From Ewingella sp963519305 (GTDB lineage: Bacteria > Pseudomonadota > Gammaproteobacteria > Enterobacterales > Enterobacteriaceae), in contig CAUQMS010000007.1 in the NCBI GenBank assembly GCA_963519305.1, positions 115,815 through 179,814 on the forward strand: a stretch of 64,000 nucleotides of DNA. The letters run 5' to 3'. Shown one piece after another: positions 1 to 7,284 of the stretch. A model generated the notes under the pieces. It was not told the origin of the DNA and did not search any database. It was given only the letters and a program-made list of their open reading frames with translations. A program made the translations under genes and the position numbers. Every line of letters begins with the position of its first letter. Positions within the stretch are counted from its first letter, which is position 1.

Positions 1-118
1 TCTGACGCCCAAAACCTTTCACTTCCGTGACGGTCATCCCGGTGATCCCAACTTCAGCTAGTGCTTCGCGCACGTCGTCGAGTTTGAACGGCTTAATAAT
101 CGCATCAATTTTCTTCAT
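1..118 (-). CDS. glnB: Nitrogen regulatory protein P-II 1, N-terminal part
   Basis: Only the first 39 codons are inside the window; the rest lies before base 1. The reading begins MKKIDAIIKPFKLDDVREAL, the invariant N-terminus of P-II proteins, then EVGITGMTVTEVKGFGRQ, the strand leading to the T-loop. P-II is a cytoplasmic trimer that senses 2-oxoglutarate, ATP/ADP and, through uridylylation, glutamine, and controls glutamine synthetase adenylylation and NtrB. It follows glrR by 125 bases on the same strand, the arrangement known from E. coli (glrK-qseG-glrR-glnB). Start ATG at 116-118. Confidence 0.95.
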   Translation of the reverse strand, partial: MKKIDAIIKPFKLDDVREALAEVGITGMTVTEVKGFGRQ

Positions 119-243
119 GGCGGACCCTTATCATCATTCGTTTGCTCTGCGCCTTTCCTGAGCGGCAGCATGGTTCACATTCGCGCTGCCGTTGTCAACG
201 TACAGCCAGGCGCTAAAGGTATCATAGTAGCAGAGCAGAGTTA

Positions 244-1581
244 TCACTCTTTAAAGTCGGCAGCTTCCAGTTCATGGCGGGAGAGCAGCTTGTAAAATTC
301 GGTACGGTTGCGTCCGGCGATACGCGCCGCGTTCGTGACGTTGCCTTTGGTTATCTGCAGTAACTTGCGCAGGTAATTCAGCTCGAACTGATTACGGGCT
401 TCGACGAAGGTCGGCAGCGCCGTGTTCTCCCCTTCCAGCGCCTGTTGCACTAACGCTTCGCTGATGACCGGTGCCGACGTCAGCGCCACGCACTGCTCGA
501 TAACATTCACCAGCTGGCGGACATTGCCTGGCCAGCTGGCGGCCATCAGCCGCTTCATGGCATCGGTAGAAAAACTGCGTACAAAGGGTTTATGACGCAG
601 CGCAGAAACCCGCAGCAGATGCACCGCCAGCAGCGGAATATCTTCCGCGCGCTCGGTGAGCGTGGGTAATTTCAGGCTGACCACGTTTAAGCGGTAGAAC
701 AGATCTTCGCGAAACTCGCCCTTCTCCATCGCCTTCGGCAGGTTACGGTGAGTGGCTGAAATGATGCGCACATCGACGTCAATATCATGATTACTGCCAA
801 GCGGGCGCACCTTGCGCTCCTGCAATACCCGCAACAGCTTGACCTGCAGCGACAGCGGCATATCGCCGATCTCATCAAGAAACAGCGTGCCACCGGCAGC
901 GGCCTGGAACAATCCTTCACGGCTGCTCACGGCTCCGGTGAAGGCACCTTTGGCATGACCGAACAGTTCAGACTCCAGCAACTGCTCCGGCAATGCGCCG
1001 CAGTTAATGGCGGTAAAGGCCTTTTTGCCGCGCGGGCTGGCGGCGTGAATGGCCTGCGCCAGCACCTCTTTGCCGGTGCCGCTCTGGCCGTTAATCAGCA
1101 CGCTGACGTCAGACTGCGCCACCATATTGGCCTGTTCGAGTAAACGTATCATGACCGGATTACGGGTGACGATGGCTTCGCGCCAGCTTTCGTCTCCGGC
1201 CGGGGATGAGAGCGCCAGCGCCGCATCAATGGCTTTATAGAGCGCGTCGCGATCCACCGGTTTGGTCAGAAAGCTGAACACGCCCTGCTGCGTGGCGGCC
1301 ACGGCGTCAGGGATCGAGCCGTGCGCAGTCAAGATGATCACTGGCATACCGGGCTGATGTTTCTGGATCTCGGCAAACAGCGCCATCCCGTCCATTTCGT
1401 CCATGCGCAGATCGCTCAGCACCAGATCAATGCGTTCGCGGTTGAGCAGGCGCAGGGCTTCCGCTCCGCTTTCGGCGGTGGTCACCCGAAAACCTTCGCT
1501 GGTCAGGCGCATTCCCAGAAGTTTCAGCAAGCTCGGGTCGTCATCGACCAACAACAGGTTGGCGGCTTTATGTAGCGTCAT
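244..1581 (-). CDS. glrR: Sigma-54-dependent response regulator GlrR
   Basis: A 445-residue NtrC-type activator. The receiver domain (about 1-122) has acidic residues Asp13-15, phospho-acceptor Asp57 in VLSDLRM and Lys107. The AAA+ domain has Walker A GQSGTGKE (165-172), the sigma-54 contact loop GAFTGA (212-217) and Walker B LFLDEIGDM. A Fis-type helix-turn-helix closes the protein (NVTNAARIAGRNRTEFYK). In E. coli, GlrR phosphorylated by GlrK activates sigma-54 transcription of glmY, and the matching promoter and operators lie upstream here (4138-4374). The start codon overlaps the qseG stop by ATGA, so the genes are translationally coupled. Length and all key residues are normal. Confidence 0.97.
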   Translation of the reverse strand: MTLHKAANLLLVDDDPSLLKLLGMRLTSEGFRVTTAESGAEALRLLNRERIDLVLSDLRMDEMDGMALFAEIQKHQPGMPVIILTAHGSIPDAVAATQQGVFSFLTKPVDRDALYKAIDAALALSSPAGDESWREAIVTRNPVMIRLLEQANMVAQSDVSVLINGQSGTGKEVLAQAIHAASPRGKKAFTAINCGALPEQLLESELFGHAKGAFTGAVSSREGLFQAAAGGTLFLDEIGDMPLSLQVKLLRVLQERKVRPLGSNHDIDVDVRIISATHRNLPKAMEKGEFREDLFYRLNVVSLKLPTLTERAEDIPLLAVHLLRVSALRHKPFVRSFSTDAMKRLMAASWPGNVRQLVNVIEQCVALTSAPVISEALVQQALEGENTALPTFVEARNQFELNYLRKLLQITKGNVTNAARIAGRNRTEFYKLLSRHELEAADFKE

Positions 1582-2351
1582 GGTCTGTTCTGCTCCCTGT
1601 CCGGGGATGTGTAGGTCTCTTCCGGCTTGACGGGTGAAGCCGTGCTGCTGTCGCTGTCCGGCACATCATTTTGCATCTGTTTGCGCGAGGAGAGCTGACG
1701 TTCAATATCTGTCAGATTTTTCAGTTTGCGCTGCGTGTCCGCCAGACTCGCCTGCAATGCGGTTTGTTGCTGCGTCATCAGCTCAAGCTTATTCTCAGCC
1801 ACTTCCTGTTGACGCGCGTTACGGCCTTTTTCATCACCCAGCGTCACCTGCAACGTCTGGCGTTCGCGCCAGAGTTGCACCAGCGGGCGGATAGCGCCCG
1901 GCATCTGCGCACGGTACTGATTCACATGGGTAAGCAAAGCGCGCCGTTGTTGCAAGTCCGGGTCAGTACCGGAGAGCAAAATGCTCTGCTTAAACACGGT
2001 GTCCCAACGGGTCGGCTTAATCTGCTGTGCCTGATAACGCGCCTGCGTATCGCTCATGCGATCGGCGCAATCCATCGCCCGCAGCCAGTAAAGCGAGTTG
2101 GTCATGGCATCGCTGTCATCTAATGTCCATAAGGTTTCACAAGGCGCAAGGCGAAAATCCACCACTTTCGTGGTCGGGATCATATCCTCGACCGGGCGAT
2201 AATAGGTATCACTGGACGAATGCGGCGTACACCCCGCCAGTAGGGCCGGTACAGCCACCAGCGCCAGCGCGGCACGACGAAAAGTGGCGTTCAACCATTG
2301 CTGAAGTGGTAATAAAAAAGGAGTTACAGCGCCCATCAGGCGCTCCTGCAT
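1578..2351 (-). CDS. qseG: Outer-membrane lipoprotein QseG
   Basis: A 257-residue lipoprotein between glrK and glrR. The N-terminus is long and hydrophobic and ends in the lipobox LLAGC, giving a lipidated Cys near residue 41. The middle is rich in Gln and charged residues and looks coiled-coil (about 160-220), with a Pro/Ser/Thr-rich tail. In E. coli QseG is associated with the GlrK/QseE sensor and is reported to modulate its activity. The position in the operon, 14 bases after the glrK stop and overlapping the glrR start, supports the call. Sequence conservation in this family is low, so identification rests mainly on context and architecture. Confidence 0.88.
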   Translation of the reverse strand: MQERLMGAVTPFLLPLQQWLNATFRRAALALVAVPALLAGCTPHSSSDTYYRPVEDMIPTTKVVDFRLAPCETLWTLDDSDAMTNSLYWLRAMDCADRMSDTQARYQAQQIKPTRWDTVFKQSILLSGTDPDLQQRRALLTHVNQYRAQMPGAIRPLVQLWRERQTLQVTLGDEKGRNARQQEVAENKLELMTQQQTALQASLADTQRKLKNLTDIERQLSSRKQMQNDVPDSDSSTASPVKPEETYTSPDREQNRP

Positions 2352-2365
2352 AAAGATGCGATCAT

Positions 2366-3796
2366 TTATGGGGTTTTCTCAGCAGTTAATGGCAATTCAA
2401 TACGAAAACAGACATCAGCGCCCTCAACGGTCACCAGTCTTAATTCACCACGCATCCTGCGTATGCAGTCTTGTGCAATACTCAGCCCCAAACCACTGCC
2501 TTTGACAGCACCTTTACGTTGCTGACTTCCCTGATAAAACGGTTCGAAAATCATCGTCTGTTCGGCCTCTGGAATAGGGGTGCCGCTATTGGCGACATCA
2601 ATAATCACCCGGTTTTCCAGCTGCTGACTGCGGATCCAAATGGTACCGGATTCAGCGCCGTAGTGCACCGCATTGGAGTAGAGATTATCCAGTACGCGCA
2701 TCAGTAAGGTCGGCTCTGCCCAACAAGATTTGGCACCAATGCTGACCTCGCTGCGAATATGCTTGGCCCGCGCAGGCAAACTGTTCGACGCCACCACGCT
2801 TTCGATCATCTCCCGCAGATCAACCCGCTCTTTTTCGGTCGGGCCATCGGCCAGTTTACGGTTGTAGTCGAGCAGCTGTTCGATCAGGGTTTGCAGATGA
2901 CGGCTGCTGTCATTGAGGATCGCCACCACCTCTTTTTGATCCGGCGTCAGCGGCCCTGCAACCTCATCCTGCAACAATTCGGTGCCCTCGCGCATACTGG
3001 CCAGCGGCGTTTTCAGTTCATGGGAGATATGGCGCAGAAACTCATGCCGCTGGGACTCCAGCCAGGCCAGACGCTCACTCAGCCACACAATACGCTGCGC
3101 CAGTGAGCGGATCTCGCGCGGGCCTTTAAATTTGTCGGCATTGCCAAGCGGACGCCCTTCACCGAGGCGGTTGATCATCCTCTCCACGCCCTTCACCGGG
3201 CCGATAATCATGCGGGTAAACAGCAGGACCAGCGCGCCGCTGAGTAAGAAAAGTACCAGTGCCTGCCAGCCAAAAAACTGTCCGCGTTCGGCAATCGCCC
3301 GTTGCAGTTGCTGGCCGCGGGAGAAGATCACTTCGCGGGTGGCCTGAACCATTTCCGCGTTGGAGCGGGCAAAATTCTCCAGCTCGGCGGAAGACGCCGG
3401 GGCCGGCGCATTATTCACGCATTTGAGATCGGTTAGCTGTGTGAGCAGAGCACGCAACGTCTGGTAATAACGCACATCAGGCAGCACTGGCGCATGGGCA
3501 TCCAGCATTTGGGAATAACGTTTATATTGGGTCTGATACAGGCGGGATAACGTGGGGTCATCCAGCACACAGTACTGGCGGTAACTGCGTTCCATTTCCA
3601 GTGCCGCACTGGACATCGCTTCGCTGCGCCGGGCGTCGGTCAGCGTGGTGCGGTTAATTTCAGCGGCTTGCTTACTCAGGTGGTCAAGGCTTTGATAAGC
3701 CTGATAGGCCAGCACCAGCAGCGGCAGCAGTACCAGCAGGAAGGCCATCAGCACGAGCTGACGCAGGGATCCGGGAAATATTCTTCCTCTTTTCAA
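2366..3796 (-). CDS. glrK: Sensor histidine kinase GlrK (QseE)
   Basis: A 476-residue inner-membrane sensor kinase. Membrane helices lie at about 13-31 and 177-196 and flank a periplasmic sensor domain. A HAMP-like linker follows, then HisKA with the H-box RHISHELKTP (phospho-acceptor His259) and an HATPase domain with N-box LDNLYSNAVHY, G1 box and KGSGLGLS. It starts with TTG at 3794-3796, read as MKRGRIFPGSLRQL, which aligns with the E. coli start MKRWPVFPRSLRQL; an upstream ATG is in another frame. GlrK phosphorylates GlrR and so controls the adjacent glmY small RNA, linking cell-envelope signals to amino-sugar synthesis. Confidence 0.96.
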   Translation of the reverse strand: MKRGRIFPGSLRQLVLMAFLLVLLPLLVLAYQAYQSLDHLSKQAAEINRTTLTDARRSEAMSSAALEMERSYRQYCVLDDPTLSRLYQTQYKRYSQMLDAHAPVLPDVRYYQTLRALLTQLTDLKCVNNAPAPASSAELENFARSNAEMVQATREVIFSRGQQLQRAIAERGQFFGWQALVLFLLSGALVLLFTRMIIGPVKGVERMINRLGEGRPLGNADKFKGPREIRSLAQRIVWLSERLAWLESQRHEFLRHISHELKTPLASMREGTELLQDEVAGPLTPDQKEVVAILNDSSRHLQTLIEQLLDYNRKLADGPTEKERVDLREMIESVVASNSLPARAKHIRSEVSIGAKSCWAEPTLLMRVLDNLYSNAVHYGAESGTIWIRSQQLENRVIIDVANSGTPIPEAEQTMIFEPFYQGSQQRKGAVKGSGLGLSIAQDCIRRMRGELRLVTVEGADVCFRIELPLTAEKTP

Positions 3797-3930
3797 CGCA
3801 TTTATCTCATTCGCTGGCGATCTGTAAATGCTAACTGAGTAACACAGTTACAGCCAGAAAAGAGTCAGATTTAACAGGGTTTACAGAGGATTCGGGAAAC
3901 AATAGCAGAGGGCTTTACGGAGCTGGCGTT

Positions 3931-4127
3931 GCTGAACGCCTCTATGGCGTTCAGCAAACCGGAAAAGGTGGTGCCTCACTCAACGTGTCGTTCGATGTTT
4001 GATAACGTGCTTTCGCCGCGATTATCGATGGAGTGAACGATAGGCACCTTTCTTTGGCGTCATTCGGACATTATGGGCGTTAATTGCGGATTAGCGCAGG
4101 CTTTCATAATTAATTGAATGAGCAACT
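3931..4127 (-). ncRNA. glmY: Small RNA GlmY
   Basis: The minus strand just upstream of glrK carries a GlmY/GlmZ-family RNA. The predicted 5' end AGTTGCTCATTCAATTAATT resembles E. coli GlmY (AGTGGCTCATTCACCGACTT). The shared 3' domain is present as a GGTGCCTATCGTTC arm and an AACG..ACGTTGAGTGAGGCACC arm that pair with each other. A strong 10-bp hairpin lies at 3931-3955, but no clear U-tract follows, so the 3' end is approximate and read-through into glrK is possible. GlmY sequesters RapZ and thereby protects GlmZ, raising glmS (glucosamine-6-phosphate synthase) expression. The E. coli gene occupies the same place upstream of glrK. Confidence 0.85.
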
Positions 4128-4137
4128 GCACGTATCA

Positions 4138-4153
4138 TGCAGAATGTGTGCCA
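4138..4153 (-). promoter_or_regulatory. Sigma-54 promoter of glmY (-24/-12)
   Basis: The minus strand reads TGGCACACATTCTGCA, a close match to the sigma-54 consensus (TGGCAC, N5, TTGCA) with GG and GC at the correct spacing. It places the start of transcription near 4127, exactly where GlmY similarity begins. A weaker sigma-70 pair (TTGTAA at about 4158-4163, CATGAT at 4134-4139, 18-bp spacer) overlaps it, recalling the overlapping sigma-70/sigma-54 promoters of E. coli glmY. Confidence 0.85.
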
Positions 4154-4186
4154 CTCTTTACAAGTAATTTATAACCAATTGGTTTT

Positions 4187-4199
4187 AATCAATTATTTA
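4187..4199 (+). promoter_or_regulatory. IHF binding site 1 upstream of glmY
   Basis: AATCAATTATTTA fits the IHF consensus WATCAANNNNTTR at every defined position. It lies about 45 bp upstream of the sigma-54 promoter in a very AT-rich stretch, a position suited to looping DNA between the GlrR sites and the polymerase. Confidence 0.7.
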
Positions 4200-4308
4200 A
4201 TTATCCCTTCTTGTTCACACCCGAATAGCCCCCGAGATTTAAGACACAAATCCACCAAAGCGTCGCCAAAAACCAACAGATAATCGGAGTAAAATTTAAA
4301 TCATTTTA

Positions 4309-4321
4309 AATCAATGAATTA
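4309..4321 (+). promoter_or_regulatory. IHF binding site 2 upstream of glmY
   Basis: AATCAATGAATTA is a second full match to WATCAANNNNTTR. It is next to the first GlrR operator. Confidence 0.65.
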
Positions 4322-4323
4322 AA

Positions 4324-4341
4324 TGTCACCTTTTTGAGACA
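4324..4341. promoter_or_regulatory. GlrR operator (TGTC-N10-GACA)
   Basis: A perfect TGTC, ten bases, GACA inverted repeat: the recognition pattern known for GlrR at E. coli glmY. It is about 200 bp upstream of the predicted glmY start. Confidence 0.75.
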
Positions 4342-4356
4342 CTTCATATCCCGCTT

Positions 4357-4374
4357 TGTCGTCATTTTCCTACA
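4357..4374. promoter_or_regulatory. Second GlrR operator (TGTC-N10-TACA)
   Basis: TGTC, ten bases, TACA: seven of eight conserved bases. It lies exactly 33 bp (three helical turns) from the first operator, as expected for an enhancer bound by an oligomeric NtrC-type activator. Confidence 0.6.
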
Positions 4375-4406
4375 ACGTTGCAGACATCCGGGCCAGCGCG
4401 GGGTGA

Positions 4407-6356
4407 TCAGTGTTCACTAAAGCCCAGCGCGTTAGGTACCGGAACGTCCTGCTCACAGTTGGCCGGGTTATCCACTTTTGCGGGGTCACACTTCGCCACC
4501 ACTTCCGGCGGCAGGAAAATATGATCGAGGATCGCACGGGCCGTCGGGCCAGCAACAACGCCGTCTCCGCCACCGTTCTCGAGGATTAGCGCCATCACCA
4601 CCGTCGGGTTCTTATAAGGCGCAAACGCCGTATAGAAGATATGGTCACGCAGACGTATCGGGGTCATTTTGGCGTTGTAGATCTGGTTCTCACGTAAACT
4701 AAAGACCTGCGATGTCCCTGATTTCGCAGCAATCTGGTACGGCGCAGTATGGAAGAGTTTATAACCGGTGCCGTTCGGGAAGTTCGCCATACCGAACATG
4801 CCGTTACGCACGATGCCCCAGATAGGCGACTTCGGATCGGCAATTTGCGGCGCAGGTGGCTGAACATACGGCGTGATCACTTTCCCGCTTTTACTGGAAT
4901 AGAGCAGATGCGGGGTTTTTAGCTTGCCGTTGTTTACCAGCGCACTCAGTGCCCGCACCATCTGAATCGGTGTTGCGACCCAATACCCCTGCCCGATACC
5001 CACGGAGACAGTATCGCCCTGATACCAGCCTTTTTTGTGTATGCGCATTTTCCAGTCGCGGCTTGGCAACACGCCGTTGTACTGCTCATCCAGATCGATA
5101 CCGGTAGACTGCCCGTAACCAAATTTAGTCAGCCATTCATGGATGCGGTCAATGCCCATTTCATAGGCCACCTGATAGAAAAAGGTATCGGCGGACTCTT
5201 CGATGGCCTTGGTGACGTTGAGCAGGCCGTGGCCGGTTTTGAGCCAGTCGCGGTAATGCCTGTCGGTACCCGGCAGCGTCCAGGTCGGCGCGCCGAAGAA
5301 GGTCGTTTGTGGCGTGATCACTCCGGCAAACAGGGCTGATGTCGCCATAAAAGGTTTCACGGTTGATGCGGGTGGATAAAGCCCCTGCGTCACGCGGTTA
5401 ATGAGAGGCAGATCCGGGTTTTTCAGCAACGCGCTGTACTGTTTGCTGGAGATGCCGTTCACGAACGGATTGGGGTCATAACTCGGGCTGGAGACCATCG
5501 CCTTGATGCCGCCGTCGCGCGGATCCATCACTACCACCGCCGCCCGCTGGCCTTTGAGCACTTTTTCGATGTACTGCTGCAAGCCAAGATCCAGCGTCAG
5601 ATAGATGTTCTGACCTGCCTGTGGCGGTACCTCTCGCAGCAAGCGCACCACGTGGCCGTGGTTATCCACTTCCACTTCCTGATAGCCGGTGTGGCCGTGC
5701 AGGATATTCTCGTAGTACTTCTCTACGCCCTGCTTACCAATATCGTGGTCTGCGGCGTAGTTCTCTGCAATGCCTTCCTTATCAAGCCGCTTCGCATCCT
5801 TGTCGTTGATTTTCGACACGTAACCCACCACGTGAGCCAGTTCCGCACCATAAGGATATTGCCGCTGCTGATAAGTGCTGATCGACACGCCGGGAAAATT
5901 GAACTGATTGACAGAGAACCGCGCGACTTCCACATCGGTCAGCGCCAGTTTCAGCGGGATCTCGGCGAATTTCCGACCGTGGTACATCGCATCATGGAAG
6001 GCATCAATATCATCTTTGGTCAGATCGACAATCGGCGTCAGCGCCTGCAGGGTAGCCTTGAGGTCATCCACTTTGCCGGGGATCACTTCAATCTGATACA
6101 GGGTGATATTTTGCGCCAGGATCACCCCGTTGCGATCCATGATAAGACCGCGGCTTGGGGCGATCGGCAGCATTTTGATGTCATTCTGATTGGAGCGGGT
6201 CTGGTAGAAATCATGCATCCCCACCTGCAAATGATACAAGTTGAAGACCAGAATTGCCGAAAGCAGCACCACAACCACAAAGGCAATAACGGCACGGCGG
6301 ACGAAAAGGACGGCCTCAGCGGTATGGTCACGAATTTCGTCGTTAAGTAGGGCCAT
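4407..6356 (-). CDS. Penicillin-binding protein 2 paralogue (class B transpeptidase)
   Basis: A 649-residue class B PBP of the MrdA type. It has one N-terminal membrane helix (about 20-42), a PBP dimerisation/pedestal domain (about 60-240), then a transpeptidase domain with all three active-site motifs: Ser331-x-x-Lys334 (STVK), SAD at 388-390 (PBP2 enzymes carry SxD here) and KSG at 545-547. PBP2 cross-links peptidoglycan during cell elongation with RodA. In enterobacteria the housekeeping mrdA sits beside rodA and rsfS; this copy stands alone upstream of glmY, where E. coli has purL, so it is probably a second, specialised PBP2. It appears intact. A weak AAGG Shine-Dalgarno lies unusually far upstream of the ATG. 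Confidence 0.93.
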   Translation of the reverse strand: MALLNDEIRDHTAEAVLFVRRAVIAFVVVVLLSAILVFNLYHLQVGMHDFYQTRSNQNDIKMLPIAPSRGLIMDRNGVILAQNITLYQIEVIPGKVDDLKATLQALTPIVDLTKDDIDAFHDAMYHGRKFAEIPLKLALTDVEVARFSVNQFNFPGVSISTYQQRQYPYGAELAHVVGYVSKINDKDAKRLDKEGIAENYAADHDIGKQGVEKYYENILHGHTGYQEVEVDNHGHVVRLLREVPPQAGQNIYLTLDLGLQQYIEKVLKGQRAAVVVMDPRDGGIKAMVSSPSYDPNPFVNGISSKQYSALLKNPDLPLINRVTQGLYPPASTVKPFMATSALFAGVITPQTTFFGAPTWTLPGTDRHYRDWLKTGHGLLNVTKAIEESADTFFYQVAYEMGIDRIHEWLTKFGYGQSTGIDLDEQYNGVLPSRDWKMRIHKKGWYQGDTVSVGIGQGYWVATPIQMVRALSALVNNGKLKTPHLLYSSKSGKVITPYVQPPAPQIADPKSPIWGIVRNGMFGMANFPNGTGYKLFHTAPYQIAAKSGTSQVFSLRENQIYNAKMTPIRLRDHIFYTAFAPYKNPTVVMALILENGGGDGVVAGPTARAILDHIFLPPEVVAKCDPAKVDNPANCEQDVPVPNALGFSEH

Positions 6357-6521
6357 AAGCGGGCAAGTACCTTTCTGGTCAGTTTCTTACACGGCGGAGA
6401 AAACGCAGTGATGAAAAGTGCGCAAGTCTAGCCCCTAAGTACGGGGGCGACTATCAGAAGTGTGCTAATGATGTGGCAGTAATGTTTCTATTTATGAATA
6501 CTTTGGTGGCGCTGTCACAGG

Positions 6522-6553
6522 ATAATAAAAAACCCGGCGCAGTGGCCGGGTTC
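6522..6553 (-). terminator. Rho-independent terminator
   Basis: Hairpin AACCCGGC/GCCGGGTT (6531-6552) followed on the minus strand by a run of T. It ends the gene at 6574-6939. Confidence 0.85.
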
Positions 6554-6573
6554 CGTCTGTGCGCTCTGCGCGG

Positions 6574-6939
6574 CTACTTCGTGCTGACCTGCACACAGTC
6601 GCCATAGACATAACCTTCGGTCTCAGTGGCAACCACAAAGCTATTTTTCACGTGAATATACATCAGGTTGTCTTCGGCTCCGGCCTTCATGGGCTGGTTA
6701 TTCTGCCCGATAATATCGGTCAGTTCGGGGCTGGTGATCATTTTGGTCCCGTCCGGAGAGAAGGTGAAAGTATTCCCGGCATCAAAGACATGCGCTTCTT
6801 TATTGACTACGTCCGCCGTTTCCGTCCCGTCCGCCGCCTGTACGTTGTGTGTCAGCACACATTTATACGCCGTGACTGCGGAGGCTGAAAAGGAAGTGAA
6901 CGCCAGCAAAACCGCCATCAAAGCACCCAACCTGAACAT
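6574..6939 (-). CDS. Small secreted protein of unknown function
   Basis: A 121-residue predicted periplasmic protein. ATG at 6937-6939 is preferred over an upstream in-frame ATG because AGGA lies 8 bases before it and the product then begins with a standard signal peptide (MFRLGALMAVLLAF, cleavage after ASA). The mature part contains two Cys (in YKCVLTH near the N-terminus and YGDCVQV near the C-terminus) that could form a disulfide. Its body alternates short beta-like stretches (TFTFSPDGTKMI, NSFVVATETEGYVYG). I do not recognise a named family. It is monocistronic, with its own terminator downstream and a 345-base gap to yhjX. Confidence 0.75.
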   Translation of the reverse strand: MFRLGALMAVLLAFTSFSASAVTAYKCVLTHNVQAADGTETADVVNKEAHVFDAGNTFTFSPDGTKMITSPELTDIIGQNNQPMKAGAEDNLMYIHVKNSFVVATETEGYVYGDCVQVSTK

Positions 6940-7132
6940 AAGAATATTCCTAACATGAAAGTTGCGGCACATCCTATCACCTGCGTTTTTGATGGGAAGA
7001 GGCTGGCGAAAAAATATTCATGTCCGCAAGGCAAGGTGAAAGCTCCAAAACTAATTTCTCAATTCATGACCCAGATCAAACAAAACCCGCGCCCTGACTG
7101 GGCTGCGTGGCCGTTTTAACTGCAATTTCCGC

Positions 7133-7142
7133 CCCATTTCAT
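7133..7142 (+). promoter_or_regulatory. Possible third YpdB half-site
   Basis: CCCATTTCAT matches the ATTTCAT core of the direct repeats at 7173-7203 and lies 40 bp upstream of them. It could be an extra activator contact; weaker than the pair. Confidence 0.35.
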
Positions 7143-7172
7143 GCCCAAAAACGCTGTTCATACCTCTGTTAG

Positions 7173-7203
7173 TGCATTTCATTCCTGCACGGAGGCATCT
7201 CAT
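7173..7203 (+). promoter_or_regulatory. YpdB-type direct repeats upstream of yhjX
   Basis: Two 10-base direct repeats, TGCATTTCAT (7173-7182) and GGCATCTCAT (7194-7203), are separated by exactly 11 bases. This is the layout of the E. coli YpdB operator at yhjX (GGCATTTCAT, N11, GGCATTTCAT). A -10-like TATCAT follows near 7235. The site suggests that the transporter is induced by the pyruvate-sensing YpdA/YpdB system here too. Confidence 0.75.
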
Positions 7204-7284
7204 GCCGTAAACGGATCGCTGTGCAAAGATCCATTTATCATACAAACAGATTAATTGACTTTACTTCGCTCGGGAGAACCCATT

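Noticed and set aside
4370..4573. Minus-strand frame overlapping the PBP2 3' end
   Set aside because: It is a shifted shadow of the transpeptidase gene with no ribosome site and no recognisable motifs.
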